Positions 35,293 through 43,742 of a DNA stretch of 64,000 bases are shown here, in pieces. Source of the stretch: UBA7960 sp964348755. Lineage in GTDB: Bacteria > Bacteroidota > Bacteroidia > Bacteroidales > UBA7960. The stretch is from the NCBI GenBank assembly GCA_964348755.1, contig CAYGDW010000004.1, forward strand, positions 1-64,000, read 5' to 3'. Positions within the stretch are counted from its first letter, which is position 1; each line of letters starts with the position of its first letter. Below the pieces are notes generated by a model that saw only the letters and a program-made list of their open reading frames with translations, was not told where the DNA came from and made no database searches. The translations under genes were made by a program, and so were the position numbers.

Positions 35293-35300
35293 TATATTTG
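35293..35300 (+). promoter_or_regulatory. -7 promoter box of porV
   Basis: TATATTTG matches TAnnTTTG. It implies a start near 35306 and a leader of about 140 bases before the chosen porV ATG. No good -33 box is visible. Confidence 0.4.
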
Positions 35301-35447
35301 CACTCTGAAAAAACGCACACAGTTTTACGTTTTTGTGTTTTGTATTTATGCAACCCAATTGAACATATTAAAGACCTTCTAATATACCCGTTTAAAGCAT
35401 TTCGAATTAACTTTTTGGTCGAAAATTTAAAAGTAAAAAACATTCAC

Positions 35448-36665
35448 ATGAGGTTTAAAATTTGTAGTTTTCTGGTTTTTATGCTATTGGTACTTTCTTC
35501 GTTTGGGCTCTTTGCGCAGAACTATACCGACCTGCTGGGGCAAAGACTGAATACAATAACCACAGCCGTACCATTTTTAATGATTGCTCCCGATTCGCGC
35601 GCCGGAGCCCTTGGCGATGCGGGGGTGTCGTCATCGCCCGATGCCAACTCAATGCACTGGAACCCTGCTAAATATGCCTTTATCGACAAAAATATGGGCG
35701 TTACAATGAACTATACCCCATGGCTCAGAGCCCTGGTACCCGATATTAACCTCTCATATCTGAGCGCATTCAGAAGAATTGACGATTTGCAAACCATAGC
35801 CTTTTCACTCACCTATTTCTCATTGGGCGAGATAAACTTTACTGATGAGGCAGGCGAATTTCTTTTCCCGGTTAAACCTAATGAGTTTGCAGTAAATATA
35901 GCCTATGCCCGCAAACTTGGAGAGAACTTTTCGGGGGCCGTGGCGGTAAGATATATCTATAGCAACCTAACACAGGGGCAATTTGTTGGCAGTATCGAAA
36001 CCAAGCCCGGTACGGCCCTTGCAGCCGATGTGTCGGCATTTTATACCCGCGAACTAAATTGGGATAGAACACCTGCCATTTTTTCTGCCGGAATCAATAT
36101 TTCTAATATTGGCAACAAAATATCATATTCCGACGAAATCAATTCAAACTTTATTCCTATAAATTTAAGGCTTGGGCCTTCGCTAACTTTTAATCTCGAC
36201 GAGTACAACCAGGTATCATTTATGGTTGACCTGAATAAACTCCTTGTGCCAACACCGCCGGTATATCAACGCGATCAAAGCGGCAGGCTTGTGATTGGCT
36301 CCGATGGCGAGTATGTAATTGAAGCAGGCCGCAATCCTAACAGATCTGTTGTGTCGGGCATGTTTGGCTCGTTTACCGATGCACCGGGGGGCTTCAAAGA
36401 AGAGTTGAACGAGATAACCTATTCGGTTGGGGCTGAATATTGGTACGATAGGCAGTTTGCCATCAGAGCAGGATACTTTCATGAACACAAAACCAAGGGC
36501 GACCGCAAATACGCTTCTCTTGGCATAGGTCTGAAATACAATGTCTTTGGCCTCGATTTTGCTTATCTGGTACCCCTTGCCCAGCGAAGTCCTCTCGAAA
36601 ACGTGCTCCGGTTTACACTGCATTTCGATTTTGATGCCATTGGAAACCAGAATATGATCAGGTAA
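35448..36665 (+). CDS. porV: type IX secretion outer membrane channel protein PorV
   Basis: A 405-residue outer-membrane beta-barrel (FadL-like fold). The ATG at 35448 is chosen because it begins a signal peptide (MRFKICSFLVFMLLVLSSF ending at Ala-Gln); the frame is open for 50 codons before it but those are not conserved-looking. The signature VPFLMIAPDSRAGALGDAGV and then DANSMHWNPAKYAF is diagnostic of PorV/LptO. PorV shuttles cargo from the translocon to PorU. It forms a T9SS pair with the upstream porU and is followed by ispF, a common order in this phylum. Confidence 0.93.
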   Translation: MRFKICSFLVFMLLVLSSFGLFAQNYTDLLGQRLNTITTAVPFLMIAPDSRAGALGDAGVSSSPDANSMHWNPAKYAFIDKNMGVTMNYTPWLRALVPDINLSYLSAFRRIDDLQTIAFSLTYFSLGEINFTDEAGEFLFPVKPNEFAVNIAYARKLGENFSGAVAVRYIYSNLTQGQFVGSIETKPGTALAADVSAFYTRELNWDRTPAIFSAGINISNIGNKISYSDEINSNFIPINLRLGPSLTFNLDEYNQVSFMVDLNKLLVPTPPVYQRDQSGRLVIGSDGEYVIEAGRNPNRSVVSGMFGSFTDAPGGFKEELNEITYSVGAEYWYDRQFAIRAGYFHEHKTKGDRKYASLGIGLKYNVFGLDFAYLVPLAQRSPLENVLRFTLHFDFDAIGNQNMIR

Positions 36666-36738
36666 ATTTTATAATTCACCTTAGCAGGCCCAGGTTATTT
36701 TTTTTTCTAAAATATCCCGGGCCAAATTATTAAACACA

Positions 36739-37215
36739 ATGAATATCAGAATAGGATTTGGTTACGATATACACCGCCTTGAAATAGGTTTTCCGTTGGT
36801 GATTGGCGGAATATTTATTGAACATGAAAAAGGGGCAGTGGGCCATTCTGATGCAGATGTGCTGATACACGCAATTATGGATGCATTGCTGGGCGCCGCC
36901 GGCCTGCGCGATATCGGTGTTTATTTTCCTGATTCAGACCCGGGTCTTAAAAATATTGACAGCAAAATACTGCTTTCCAAAACCATGGAGCTTGTTAAAA
37001 GTCAGGGTTTTATAATTGGTAATATTGACGCTACCATTTGTCTTGAAAAACCAAAAATAGCAGCATATATTCCTGAGATGAAAATGGTTCTTGCAGCAAT
37101 TATGGAGATTTCGGCTGGCCAGGTTTCGGTAAAGGCAACAACCAGCGAAGGACTTGGATTTGTTGGAAGCGAGCAAGGCATTTCGGCCTATGCGGTAGCC
37201 CTTTTGAGCAAATAA
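36739..37215 (+). CDS. ispF: 2-C-methyl-D-erythritol 2,4-cyclodiphosphate synthase
   Basis: A full-length 158-residue IspF of the non-mevalonate isoprenoid pathway. The metal ligands are in GYDIHRL (Asp8, His10) and in GHSDADVLIHAIMDALLGA (the HSDADV loop). The substrate loop DIGVYFPDSDP and the late KATTSEGLGFVGSEQGI segment match the family. It is cytoplasmic. The gene converges on lptB with only 4 bases between stops. Confidence 0.97.
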   Translation: MNIRIGFGYDIHRLEIGFPLVIGGIFIEHEKGAVGHSDADVLIHAIMDALLGAAGLRDIGVYFPDSDPGLKNIDSKILLSKTMELVKSQGFIIGNIDATICLEKPKIAAYIPEMKMVLAAIMEISAGQVSVKATTSEGLGFVGSEQGISAYAVALLSK

Positions 37216-37219
37216 TCTG

Positions 37220-37945
37220 TTACCTTCTTAACTGGAATTTTTCGCCCAGATAAACTTTTCTCACTTCCTCGTCCTGGGCCAGCTCTTCGGCCGTACCCGC
37301 CTTAAGAATTGAACCTTCGAAAAGCAAATATGCCCTGTCTGTTATTGAAAGAGTTTCGTGTACATTGTGATCGGTGATCAAAACCCCAATATTTTTGTCC
37401 TTTAGCTTCGAAACAATATTCTGAATGTCTTCTACTGCTATGGGGTCAACCCCTGCAAAGGGCTCATCAAGCAAAATAAATTTTGGATCAACCGCCAATG
37501 AACGGGCAATTTCGGTGCGGCGGCGCTCGCCTCCCGACAAAGTTATTCCTTTACTTTTTCTAATATTCTGAAGCCCAAACTCCTCGAGCAAACTCTCGAG
37601 CCGCACCTTTTGATCGGCTTTCGGCATTTTTGTAAACTCAAGCACTGCCTTAATGTTGTCTTCAACACTCAAATTGCGAAAAACACTGGCCTCTTGTGCC
37701 AGGTAGCCTATGCCTTTTTGCGCCCTTCTGTACATAGGTTCAGCTGTAATGTCTTCCTTGTCAAGAAAAATGCGCCCTTCATTGGGCTTTATCAGGCCTA
37801 CAATCATGTAAAATGTTGTAGTTTTTCCGGCACCATTGGGGCCAAGCAAACCTACAATCTCACCACGGGTTACTTCAACCGATACATGGTTTACAACTAC
37901 CCTTTTTTTGTATTTCTTAACCAGATTGTCAGTATGAAGCCTCAT
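37220..37945 (-). CDS. lptB: LPS export ABC transporter ATP-binding protein LptB
   Basis: A 241-residue ABC ATPase that powers lipopolysaccharide extraction from the inner membrane with LptFG. It has Walker A LGPNGAGKTTTF near residue 35, the Q-loop region, the signature LSGGERRRTEIARSLA near 138, Walker B FILLDEPFAGVDPIA, and the H-switch DHNVHETL. Length and motifs fit LptB rather than a multidrug ATPase. Partner genes are not in this window. Confidence 0.93.
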   Translation of the reverse strand: MRLHTDNLVKKYKKRVVVNHVSVEVTRGEIVGLLGPNGAGKTTTFYMIVGLIKPNEGRIFLDKEDITAEPMYRRAQKGIGYLAQEASVFRNLSVEDNIKAVLEFTKMPKADQKVRLESLLEEFGLQNIRKSKGITLSGGERRRTEIARSLAVDPKFILLDEPFAGVDPIAVEDIQNIVSKLKDKNIGVLITDHNVHETLSITDRAYLLFEGSILKAGTAEELAQDEEVRKVYLGEKFQLRR

Positions 37946-38007
37946 TGATGTTTAATGAAAATTGAAAATTGAAAAATAACAAAATCGCTTGTGGTATTTT
38001 AAAGAAA

Positions 38008-38355
38008 TTATTTTTGGCCTTCCAGGGCTTCCCAAAATTCAACGGCCCGCCTCAGGTGCGGAATAACAATAGTACCGCCTATAATATTGGCAATAGCAAA
38101 AACCTCAAATACTTCCACTTTGTTCACTCCAAGTTCGTGGCACTTGCCCAAATGATACTTAACGCAATCATCGCAACGCAATACCATAGAAGCTGCCAAA
38201 CCAATCAATTCCTTTGTTTTTGCAGGCAGAGCCCCTTCGGAATACGTGTTTGTGTCGAGATTAAAAAGCCTTTTTAGCACAATATTGTCGGCTGCCAATA
38301 TGCGCTCGTTCATTCGTTGGCGGTATTTATTAAAATCGTTGATCAGGTCAGCCAT
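38008..38355 (-). CDS. carboxymuconolactone decarboxylase / AhpD-like protein
   Basis: A 115-residue protein of the CMD/AhpD family. It carries the redox motif RCDDCVKYHLGKCHELG: two Cys two residues apart followed by His, as in AhpD-type alkyl hydroperoxidase partners. The helix VFEVFAIANIIGGTIVIPHL follows, typical of this small all-helical fold. A role in peroxide defence is likely by family but not shown. No other peroxidase gene is adjacent. It faces recQ, with 170 bases between starts. Confidence 0.85.
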   Translation of the reverse strand: MADLINDFNKYRQRMNERILAADNIVLKRLFNLDTNTYSEGALPAKTKELIGLAASMVLRCDDCVKYHLGKCHELGVNKVEVFEVFAIANIIGGTIVIPHLRRAVEFWEALEGQK

Positions 38356-38525
38356 TGGGTAGAAAATAATATTTGCACCAAAGTTTTATTCATGCTAAAT
38401 TTACATTGCAAACCTACTGGAATTTTTGCAAATACATCAGGAAAAAATTTGCACAAATTGGGTTGAGTATTCCCTTTTGCTTTAACTTAGATAATAAATA
38501 ATCCATTACGGTTCTATTTGGTATA

Positions 38526-40724
38526 ATGGAAGTAAATTCTGAAGTATCGCTTAAAGATCTGCTCAAAGATATCTTCGGATATGACACCTTTAAGGGTGAA
38601 CAGGAGCAGATTATCAGCCACTTGCTTGCAGGAGGCGATGCGTTTGTAATAATGCCCACCGGAGGTGGCAAGTCAATGTGCTACCAATTGCCTGCACTTA
38701 TCAGCAAGGGCACAGCCATAGTGGTTTCACCCCTTATTGCCCTTATGAAAAACCAGGTTGACGCCATTCGCAATTTTGCCTCATACAATGGTATTGCTCA
38801 TGTACTCAATTCTTCGCTCACCAAGGGCGAAATAATACAGGTAAAAAAAGACCTGAGGGATGGTCTCACCAAGTTGCTGTATGTGGCCCCTGAGTCGCTA
38901 ACCAAGGAAGAAAACGTAGAGTTTTTAAAAGATATTGATATTTCGTTTTTTGCCGTTGATGAGGCCCATTGCATATCGGAGTGGGGGCACGATTTCAGGC
39001 CTGAGTACAGGCGGTTGCGGCCCATTATTCAGACCCTTGAAAAAAGGGTCCCGGTTATAGCCCTCACTGCCACAGCAACCCCAAAGGTGCAGCAAGATAT
39101 TCAGAAAAACCTGAATATGGCCAATGCCAGGGTTTTTAAGTCGTCGTTTAATCGGCCCAATCTTTATTATGAAATCAGGCCCAAAACCGAAAATTCTATA
39201 AAAGATATCATCAGGTATATTAAGGCCCAGGAAGGCAAATCGGGCATAATATACTGCCTTAGCAGAAAAAAGGTTGAAGAGCTGGCCGAAACTTTAAAAG
39301 TAAACGGCATAAGGGCTTTGCCATATCATGCCGGCCTTGACACCCCTGTGCGTGTAAACAACCAGGATCGGTTTCTAATGGAAGATGCCGATGTAATTGT
39401 GGCCACAATAGCTTTCGGCATGGGAATTGATAAGCCTGATGTTCGCTATGTGATTCATTACGACATACCCAAAAGCCTTGAAGCCTATTATCAGGAAACC
39501 GGGAGGTCGGGCCGCGACGAGGGTGAAGGAAACTGTATTGCATTTTATGCGTACGAGGATATTCAGAAAATGGAAAAATTTCTGAAGGGCAAACCCGTTG
39601 CAGAGCAGGAGATAGGTCAGCAATTATTAATGGAAACGGTAGCTTTTGCCGAATCGTCAATTTGCCGCCGAAAAACCCTTTTGAACTATTTTGGCGAAGT
39701 GTATCGTGGAGAAAATTGCGGATCGTGCGATAATTGTTTAAATCCTAAAGAAAAGTTTGAAGGAAAAGAATATATTTGCCTGCTGATTGAAGCTGTTTTG
39801 GCCACAAAGCAATTATTTAAACCTAAACATATAATTAATGTCCTTATGGGAAAAATGAGCGCAACCATAAAAAACTGCAAACACCACCAACTCGAGGTGT
39901 TTGGCAAAGGCGCCGACAATGACGAAAAATTCTGGAACGCCGTGTTGCGGCAAAGCCTTGTTGAGCGTTTGCTCGAAAAGGAAATTGAAGATTATGGCAC
40001 CCTGAAAGTAACCAAAGCAGGTAAAGAGTTTCTTGATAACCCCCGCCCGGTTAAAATGAGCAAAGACCACGACTACGACAATCCTGCCGAAGCAGCCGGC
40101 CTTACTGGCATTGGCCAGAAAACCAGCGCAACCGACAAGGTTCTGTTTGCTTTGCTCAAAGACCTTCGCAAAGAAATTGCCCGCAAAAACAATTTGCCGC
40201 CTTTCGTAATCTTTCAGGACCCTTCGCTCGAAGATATGGCAATACAATATCCGGTAAAACTCGATGAACTCAAACAAATTACAGGGGTAGGATCCGGAAA
40301 GGCAGAGCGCTTTGGAAGACCCTTTGTTGAGCTGATTACACGCTATGTGGAAGAAAACGAAATCGAACGCCCAATGGATATGGTGGTCAAGTCGGTAGTA
40401 AACAAGTCGGGCCTTAAGGTCTATATTATTCAAAACATTGACCGTAAGGTATCTTTAGAAGATATTTCATTGACCAAAGGGATTGAATTTGATGAGCTGC
40501 TTCTTGAAATTGAAAGCATTGTAGCTTCAGGAACCAAAATTGACATTCGATACTATATAAACCAGGTTATCGAAATTGACAAGCAGGAAGAAATCTTCGA
40601 CTATTTCAAGACTGCCGAAACCGATTCGTACGAAACCGCATTGCGCGAGCTTGGAGAAGACGACTTTACTCAAGAAGAGGTACGTCTTATGCGAATAAGG
40701 TTTATGTCGGAAATGGGCAATTGA
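38526..40724 (+). CDS. recQ: ATP-dependent DNA helicase RecQ
   Basis: A 732-residue RecQ. It unwinds DNA from 3' to 5' in recombination and fork repair. The helicase core has Walker A MPTGGGKSMCYQLP near residue 41, VDEAHCISEWGHDFRPEYRR (motif II plus aromatic loop), TATATP, and motif VI in YYQETGRSGRDEG. The zinc-binding region with spaced Cys (SSICRRK, ENCGSCDNCL) and a winged helix follow. An HRDC domain covers about 545-625 (KEIARKNNLPPFVIFQDPSL), and a further C-terminal region is present. A strong terminator follows 30 bases downstream. Confidence 0.95.
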   Translation: MEVNSEVSLKDLLKDIFGYDTFKGEQEQIISHLLAGGDAFVIMPTGGGKSMCYQLPALISKGTAIVVSPLIALMKNQVDAIRNFASYNGIAHVLNSSLTKGEIIQVKKDLRDGLTKLLYVAPESLTKEENVEFLKDIDISFFAVDEAHCISEWGHDFRPEYRRLRPIIQTLEKRVPVIALTATATPKVQQDIQKNLNMANARVFKSSFNRPNLYYEIRPKTENSIKDIIRYIKAQEGKSGIIYCLSRKKVEELAETLKVNGIRALPYHAGLDTPVRVNNQDRFLMEDADVIVATIAFGMGIDKPDVRYVIHYDIPKSLEAYYQETGRSGRDEGEGNCIAFYAYEDIQKMEKFLKGKPVAEQEIGQQLLMETVAFAESSICRRKTLLNYFGEVYRGENCGSCDNCLNPKEKFEGKEYICLLIEAVLATKQLFKPKHIINVLMGKMSATIKNCKHHQLEVFGKGADNDEKFWNAVLRQSLVERLLEKEIEDYGTLKVTKAGKEFLDNPRPVKMSKDHDYDNPAEAAGLTGIGQKTSATDKVLFALLKDLRKEIARKNNLPPFVIFQDPSLEDMAIQYPVKLDELKQITGVGSGKAERFGRPFVELITRYVEENEIERPMDMVVKSVVNKSGLKVYIIQNIDRKVSLEDISLTKGIEFDELLLEIESIVASGTKIDIRYYINQVIEIDKQEEIFDYFKTAETDSYETALRELGEDDFTQEEVRLMRIRFMSEMGN

Positions 40725-40754
40725 TTTTATTTGAATTTACCTAACAAATAATCC

Positions 40755-40786
40755 GGCCTGTGAGGAAGCCTCAAGCAGGCCTTTTT
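40755..40786 (+). terminator. intrinsic terminator of recQ
   Basis: The outer stem GGCCTG (40755-40760) pairs with CAGGCC (40776-40781) and the inner TGAGG with CCTCA around an AAG loop. A run of T follows. It lies 31 bases after the recQ stop and only 14 bases before the next gene. Confidence 0.82.
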
Positions 40787-40799
40787 AATTAAAAAACCA

Positions 40800-41483
40800 A
40801 TGATCAACCAAACCCAAGACCAAATGCAGTTTGAAGCTGCACCAGCTCAACAAAAAACTGCCAAACCAAAAATTAACCTTCAATGGGTGCTGAATATTGT
40901 GCTTTTAGGCGGCCTCCTTGTTTTGTTTGCATTGCATTTTTTTGGCAACAGGCAAACCAAAGACAAAGCACAAGGAGATCAAATTACCGAATTGGCTGAA
41001 AAAATTTCGGAAGGGAAGGCCAGTATTGCCTATATCAATTCTGCCAAACTTATGGAGGAGTATGAACTGGCAAAAAAATTGCGCCAGGATTTTGAGGCCG
41101 AGCAAACCCGGCTCGACAACGACCTTTCGCGCCGCCAAAGGAGTTTTCAGGCTGAAGTAGAAAAATTTCAACGCGATGTTCAGGCTGGCAGTATTGGTAT
41201 GGAGCGTGCACAGGCCCTTGAACAGGAACTTATGGCCAAACAACAGGAGCTAATTCAGCTAAACGAGCAATTTACCAACAGACTTATGCAAAAAGAGGTT
41301 GATATGAATAATGAGCTTCTTGAGAAAATATCAGAGTTCCTTAGCCGTTACAACCAGGCGTACAACTATGACTTCATTCTAGGTTATACTCGCGGGGGTG
41401 GCATTTTATATGCCAGCCAACAGCATGACATTACGGCCGTTGTGCTGCAGAAACTGAACGCCGAATATTTGTTGAATCAATAA
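40800..41483 (+). CDS. OmpH/Skp-like periplasmic coiled-coil protein
   Basis: A 227-residue protein. After a 28-residue cytoplasmic start there is one membrane helix (VLNIVLLGGLLVLFALHFF, about 30-48). A long Glu/Lys/Gln-rich coiled coil follows (about 65-195), then a short beta segment (FILGYTRGGGILYAS). The layout is that of the OmpH/Skp chaperone family, which guides outer membrane proteins through the periplasm, but it is anchored by an uncleaved helix instead of a signal peptide. It is followed after 13 bases by the isoaspartyl peptidase gene. Confidence 0.78.
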   Translation: MINQTQDQMQFEAAPAQQKTAKPKINLQWVLNIVLLGGLLVLFALHFFGNRQTKDKAQGDQITELAEKISEGKASIAYINSAKLMEEYELAKKLRQDFEAEQTRLDNDLSRRQRSFQAEVEKFQRDVQAGSIGMERAQALEQELMAKQQELIQLNEQFTNRLMQKEVDMNNELLEKISEFLSRYNQAYNYDFILGYTRGGGILYASQQHDITAVVLQKLNAEYLLNQ

Positions 41484-41496
41484 ATTAACTTGTTTT

Positions 41497-42486
41497 ATGA
41501 GAAAACTCCTTGCCATCATTTTTGCTTTGGTATTTATGGGAAGCAGTTTTGCCTTTTCCCAGGGTAATTACACTATTGTGGTTCACGGTGGTTCGGGCAA
41601 TATTTTGCGCGAAAATATAAGCCCGGAGCGCGAAGCAGAGTTTGTTGGCAAGCTAAATGAGGCCTTGTATGCGGGCCACGCCATACTCAGGGCCGGAGGC
41701 AGTGCCCTTGATGCCGTAGTTGCGGCAGTAATGATATTGGAGGATTCACCATTGTTCAATGCAGGTAAAGGAGCGGTTTTCAACTTTGAGGGCCGCAACG
41801 AACTTGATGCCTCCATTATGGATGGCAAAAGCCTTAATGCTGGTGCTGTTGCCGGAGTTACAAACATTAAAAACCCTATAACCGCCGCACGTAAAGTTAT
41901 GGAAAACTCTCCACACGTAATGCTTACGGGCAGGGGAGCCGAGCAGTTTGCATTTGAACAGGGCCTTGAAATTGTTGATCCGATTTATTTCTTCGACCAG
42001 AGGCGTTGGGATCAGTACCGCGATTTTTTGAGGGGCAACGCCCAAATGCGAGGGCAAACCAACCCCGAAATAAAAATGGGAACCGTAGGTGCAGTAGCTT
42101 TAGACCAGAAAGGAAACCTTGCTGCAGCCACCTCAACAGGCGGAATGACCGGAAAAAGGTTTGGACGAATTGGAGACAGCCCCATAATTGGTGCTGGAAA
42201 CTATGCCAATAACCAAACGTGTGCCGTGTCAGCAACCGGACATGGCGAATATTTTATTCGCAATGTGGTGGCCCATGATATATCTGCACAAATGTTATAC
42301 AAAGGTGTTTCACTTGAAGAAGCCGCAAATAACAATGTAATGGAAAAGCTTAAGGTTCAGGGAGGGTTTGGTGGCGTTATAGCGGTTGACCGCCAAGGTA
42401 ATGTGGCCATGCCATTTAATACCTCAGCCATGTTTAGGGGATACCTGAAATCGACTGGCGAAACAGAAGTGAAAATATTCAGATAG
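41497..42486 (+). CDS. isoaspartyl peptidase / plant-type L-asparaginase
   Basis: A 329-residue Ntn-hydrolase with a signal peptide (MRKLLAIIFALVFMGSSFAFS), so it is exported. Self-cleavage before Thr196 (in KMGTVGAV) would create the N-terminal nucleophile. Substrate-site stretches include VVHGGSGNI, STGGMTGKRFGRIGDSPIIG and SATGHGEYFIR. The enzyme removes isoaspartyl residues from peptides or hydrolyses asparagine. A strong hairpin terminator for this gene lies inside the coding region of the convergent dCMP deaminase gene. Confidence 0.92.
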   Translation: MRKLLAIIFALVFMGSSFAFSQGNYTIVVHGGSGNILRENISPEREAEFVGKLNEALYAGHAILRAGGSALDAVVAAVMILEDSPLFNAGKGAVFNFEGRNELDASIMDGKSLNAGAVAGVTNIKNPITAARKVMENSPHVMLTGRGAEQFAFEQGLEIVDPIYFFDQRRWDQYRDFLRGNAQMRGQTNPEIKMGTVGAVALDQKGNLAAATSTGGMTGKRFGRIGDSPIIGAGNYANNQTCAVSATGHGEYFIRNVVAHDISAQMLYKGVSLEEAANNNVMEKLKVQGGFGGVIAVDRQGNVAMPFNTSAMFRGYLKSTGETEVKIFR

Positions 42487-42487
42487 C

Positions 42488-42991
42488 TTACTGGTTGTGG
42501 TACTTAAGCACCTGATCAGTAAAATACGAAAGTTCCACGCCGGCCTCAGCAAACATTTGTTCTGATTCCTGGCCGGCGTGGTATTTTTTTTCGCATACCA
42601 CACGCTTTATTCCACAGTTTATAATTAGCATGGCACACACCCGGCAGGGTGTCATGCGGCAATAAAGGGTTGCACCTTCTATGCTTATGCCAAGTCGGGC
42701 AGCCTGACAAATGGCGTTTTGCTCGGCATGCACCGTGCGCACACAATGCATGGTGGTTTGTCCATCCTCATGCATTACCTTTTTCATTTGATGCCCCACA
42801 TCATCGCAGTGTGGTAGCCCTATGGGCGATCCGACATAGCCCGTAACCAGTATCTGTTTGTCGCGGGCAATCACACTACCGCTGCGGCCACGGTCGCATG
42901 TGGCCCGCTTACTTACTGTATGGGCAATTTCCATAAAATATTCATCCCAGCTTGGGCGGCTGTATGGCCGGTTTACTGTTACCTCTGACAT
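42488..42991 (-). CDS. dCMP deaminase family protein
   Basis: A 167-residue cytidine/deoxycytidylate deaminase. The zinc-binding active site is VHAEQNAICQAARLG (His, catalytic Glu) with TPCRVCAMLIINCG (two Cys). The start region RPSWDEYFMEIAHTVSKRA and CDRGRSGSV are typical of dCMP deaminase (ComEB-like). It would make dUMP for thymidylate synthesis. It lies 12 bases after the kinase gene on the same strand, a plausible nucleotide-metabolism pair. Confidence 0.9.
   Translation of the reverse strand: MSEVTVNRPYSRPSWDEYFMEIAHTVSKRATCDRGRSGSVIARDKQILVTGYVGSPIGLPHCDDVGHQMKKVMHEDGQTTMHCVRTVHAEQNAICQAARLGISIEGATLYCRMTPCRVCAMLIINCGIKRVVCEKKYHAGQESEQMFAEAGVELSYFTDQVLKYHNQ
42535..42592 (+). terminator. 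terminator of the isoaspartyl peptidase gene, inside the opposite gene
   Basis: A perfect 11-bp stem (CCACGCCGGCC 42535-42545 with GGCCGGCGTGG 42571-42581), a 25-base loop and eight T residues at 42584-42591 on the plus strand. It lies 50 bases past the peptidase stop but within the coding sequence of the convergent deaminase. Confidence 0.72.
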
Positions 42992-43003
42992 TCTTTTGCT
43001 GTT

Positions 43004-43573
43004 TTAGCGGTTTTGTACAAACTCCAGAAAAGCTTCGGTTTCTTGGTTTAATTGTTCGGGGTTGCCATTGTTGTTTATTACATAATCGGCCTGCCTTATA
43101 CATTCGGCCAGATTTTGTTTGTTCGAATCATCAGAATTCATTTCGCGTTGCTCGTTGCTCAAAAAGGTGTCGAAAGATACATTGTCGGTTTCAGAATTTC
43201 TTTTCCTTATGCGTAGGTAGCGAATTTGAGGGTCGGCATCAACGGCCAGCAAAAAAAATCCGGGGAAACTTCTTAGGGAAGCAATTTCGCCGGGGGTTCT
43301 GATGCTCTCAATAATACAGTTCTGATTTAGGGTGGCGGCCTCCTTGTACAGCTGCTCAATTATGTATGAGGGGCTGTTTTGTGCCCGAAGTTCATTGGCA
43401 AGCGCCGTAAGGGTGTCGCGGTTTACGGGCAGGCCGCGCGCATTAAGCTCGCGCGCAATAAAAGCCCGCACCGAAAAGTGAGCAAACCCTTTGTTCTGTG
43501 TAAGGTAATCGACCACAGTGCCCTTTCCTGCACCCAATGTGCCTGTTATTCCAATTATTATCTTGTCTTTCAT
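43004..43573 (-). CDS. P-loop nucleotide kinase-like protein (dNMP/dephospho-CoA kinase-like)
   Basis: A 189-residue P-loop kinase. Walker A is GITGTLGAGKGTVVDYLTQ at residues 8-26. Later features are a conserved CIIESIRTPGEIASL, an acceptor-type VDADPQIRYLRIRKRN, and an acidic lid DNVSFDTFLSNEQREM. The Gly-Ala-Gly-Lys-Gly loop resembles cytidylate/deoxynucleotide kinases and dephospho-CoA kinases, so the exact substrate is not determined. Its pairing with dCMP deaminase favours a nucleotide. A promoter box lies at its start codon. Confidence 0.72.
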   Translation of the reverse strand: MKDKIIIGITGTLGAGKGTVVDYLTQNKGFAHFSVRAFIARELNARGLPVNRDTLTALANELRAQNSPSYIIEQLYKEAATLNQNCIIESIRTPGEIASLRSFPGFFLLAVDADPQIRYLRIRKRNSETDNVSFDTFLSNEQREMNSDDSNKQNLAECIRQADYVINNNGNPEQLNQETEAFLEFVQNR

Positions 43574-43577
43574 TAAC

Positions 43578-43585
43578 CAAAAATA
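43578..43585 (-). promoter_or_regulatory. -7 promoter box of the kinase/deaminase pair
   Basis: The minus strand reads TATTTTTG, ending 4 bases before the ATG at 43573. A transcript would start at or next to the start codon. Confidence 0.45.
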
Positions 43586-43601
43586 CTTATTTTAACACCA
43601 T

Positions 43602-43722
43602 TGTCCGATTGAAACGTACATGTTTGCGAATTAAACACAAACACCTTTGAACCGAAAGTCAGCGAAACTAACCGAAGTTCAGCGAAGCTAAAATAGCAAA
43701 CATGGAGTTCCATCCGACCTTA
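43602..43722. repeat. inverted repeat enclosing a 20-base tandem duplication
   Basis: CATGTTTGC (43619-43627) faces GCAAACATG (43696-43704), and the inverted similarity continues outward imperfectly for about 15 bases. Inside, two 20-base units at 43651-43670 and 43671-43690 differ at three positions. No reading frame is present. It may be a small non-coding mobile or structural element. Confidence 0.5.
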
Positions 43723-43742
43723 ATTTAAAAATTATTTACGGA

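Noticed and set aside
35298..35447. Upstream extension of porV by 50 codons
   Set aside because: It would bury the signal peptide internally and lies directly after the promoter box; the ATG at 35448 gives a proper exported protein.
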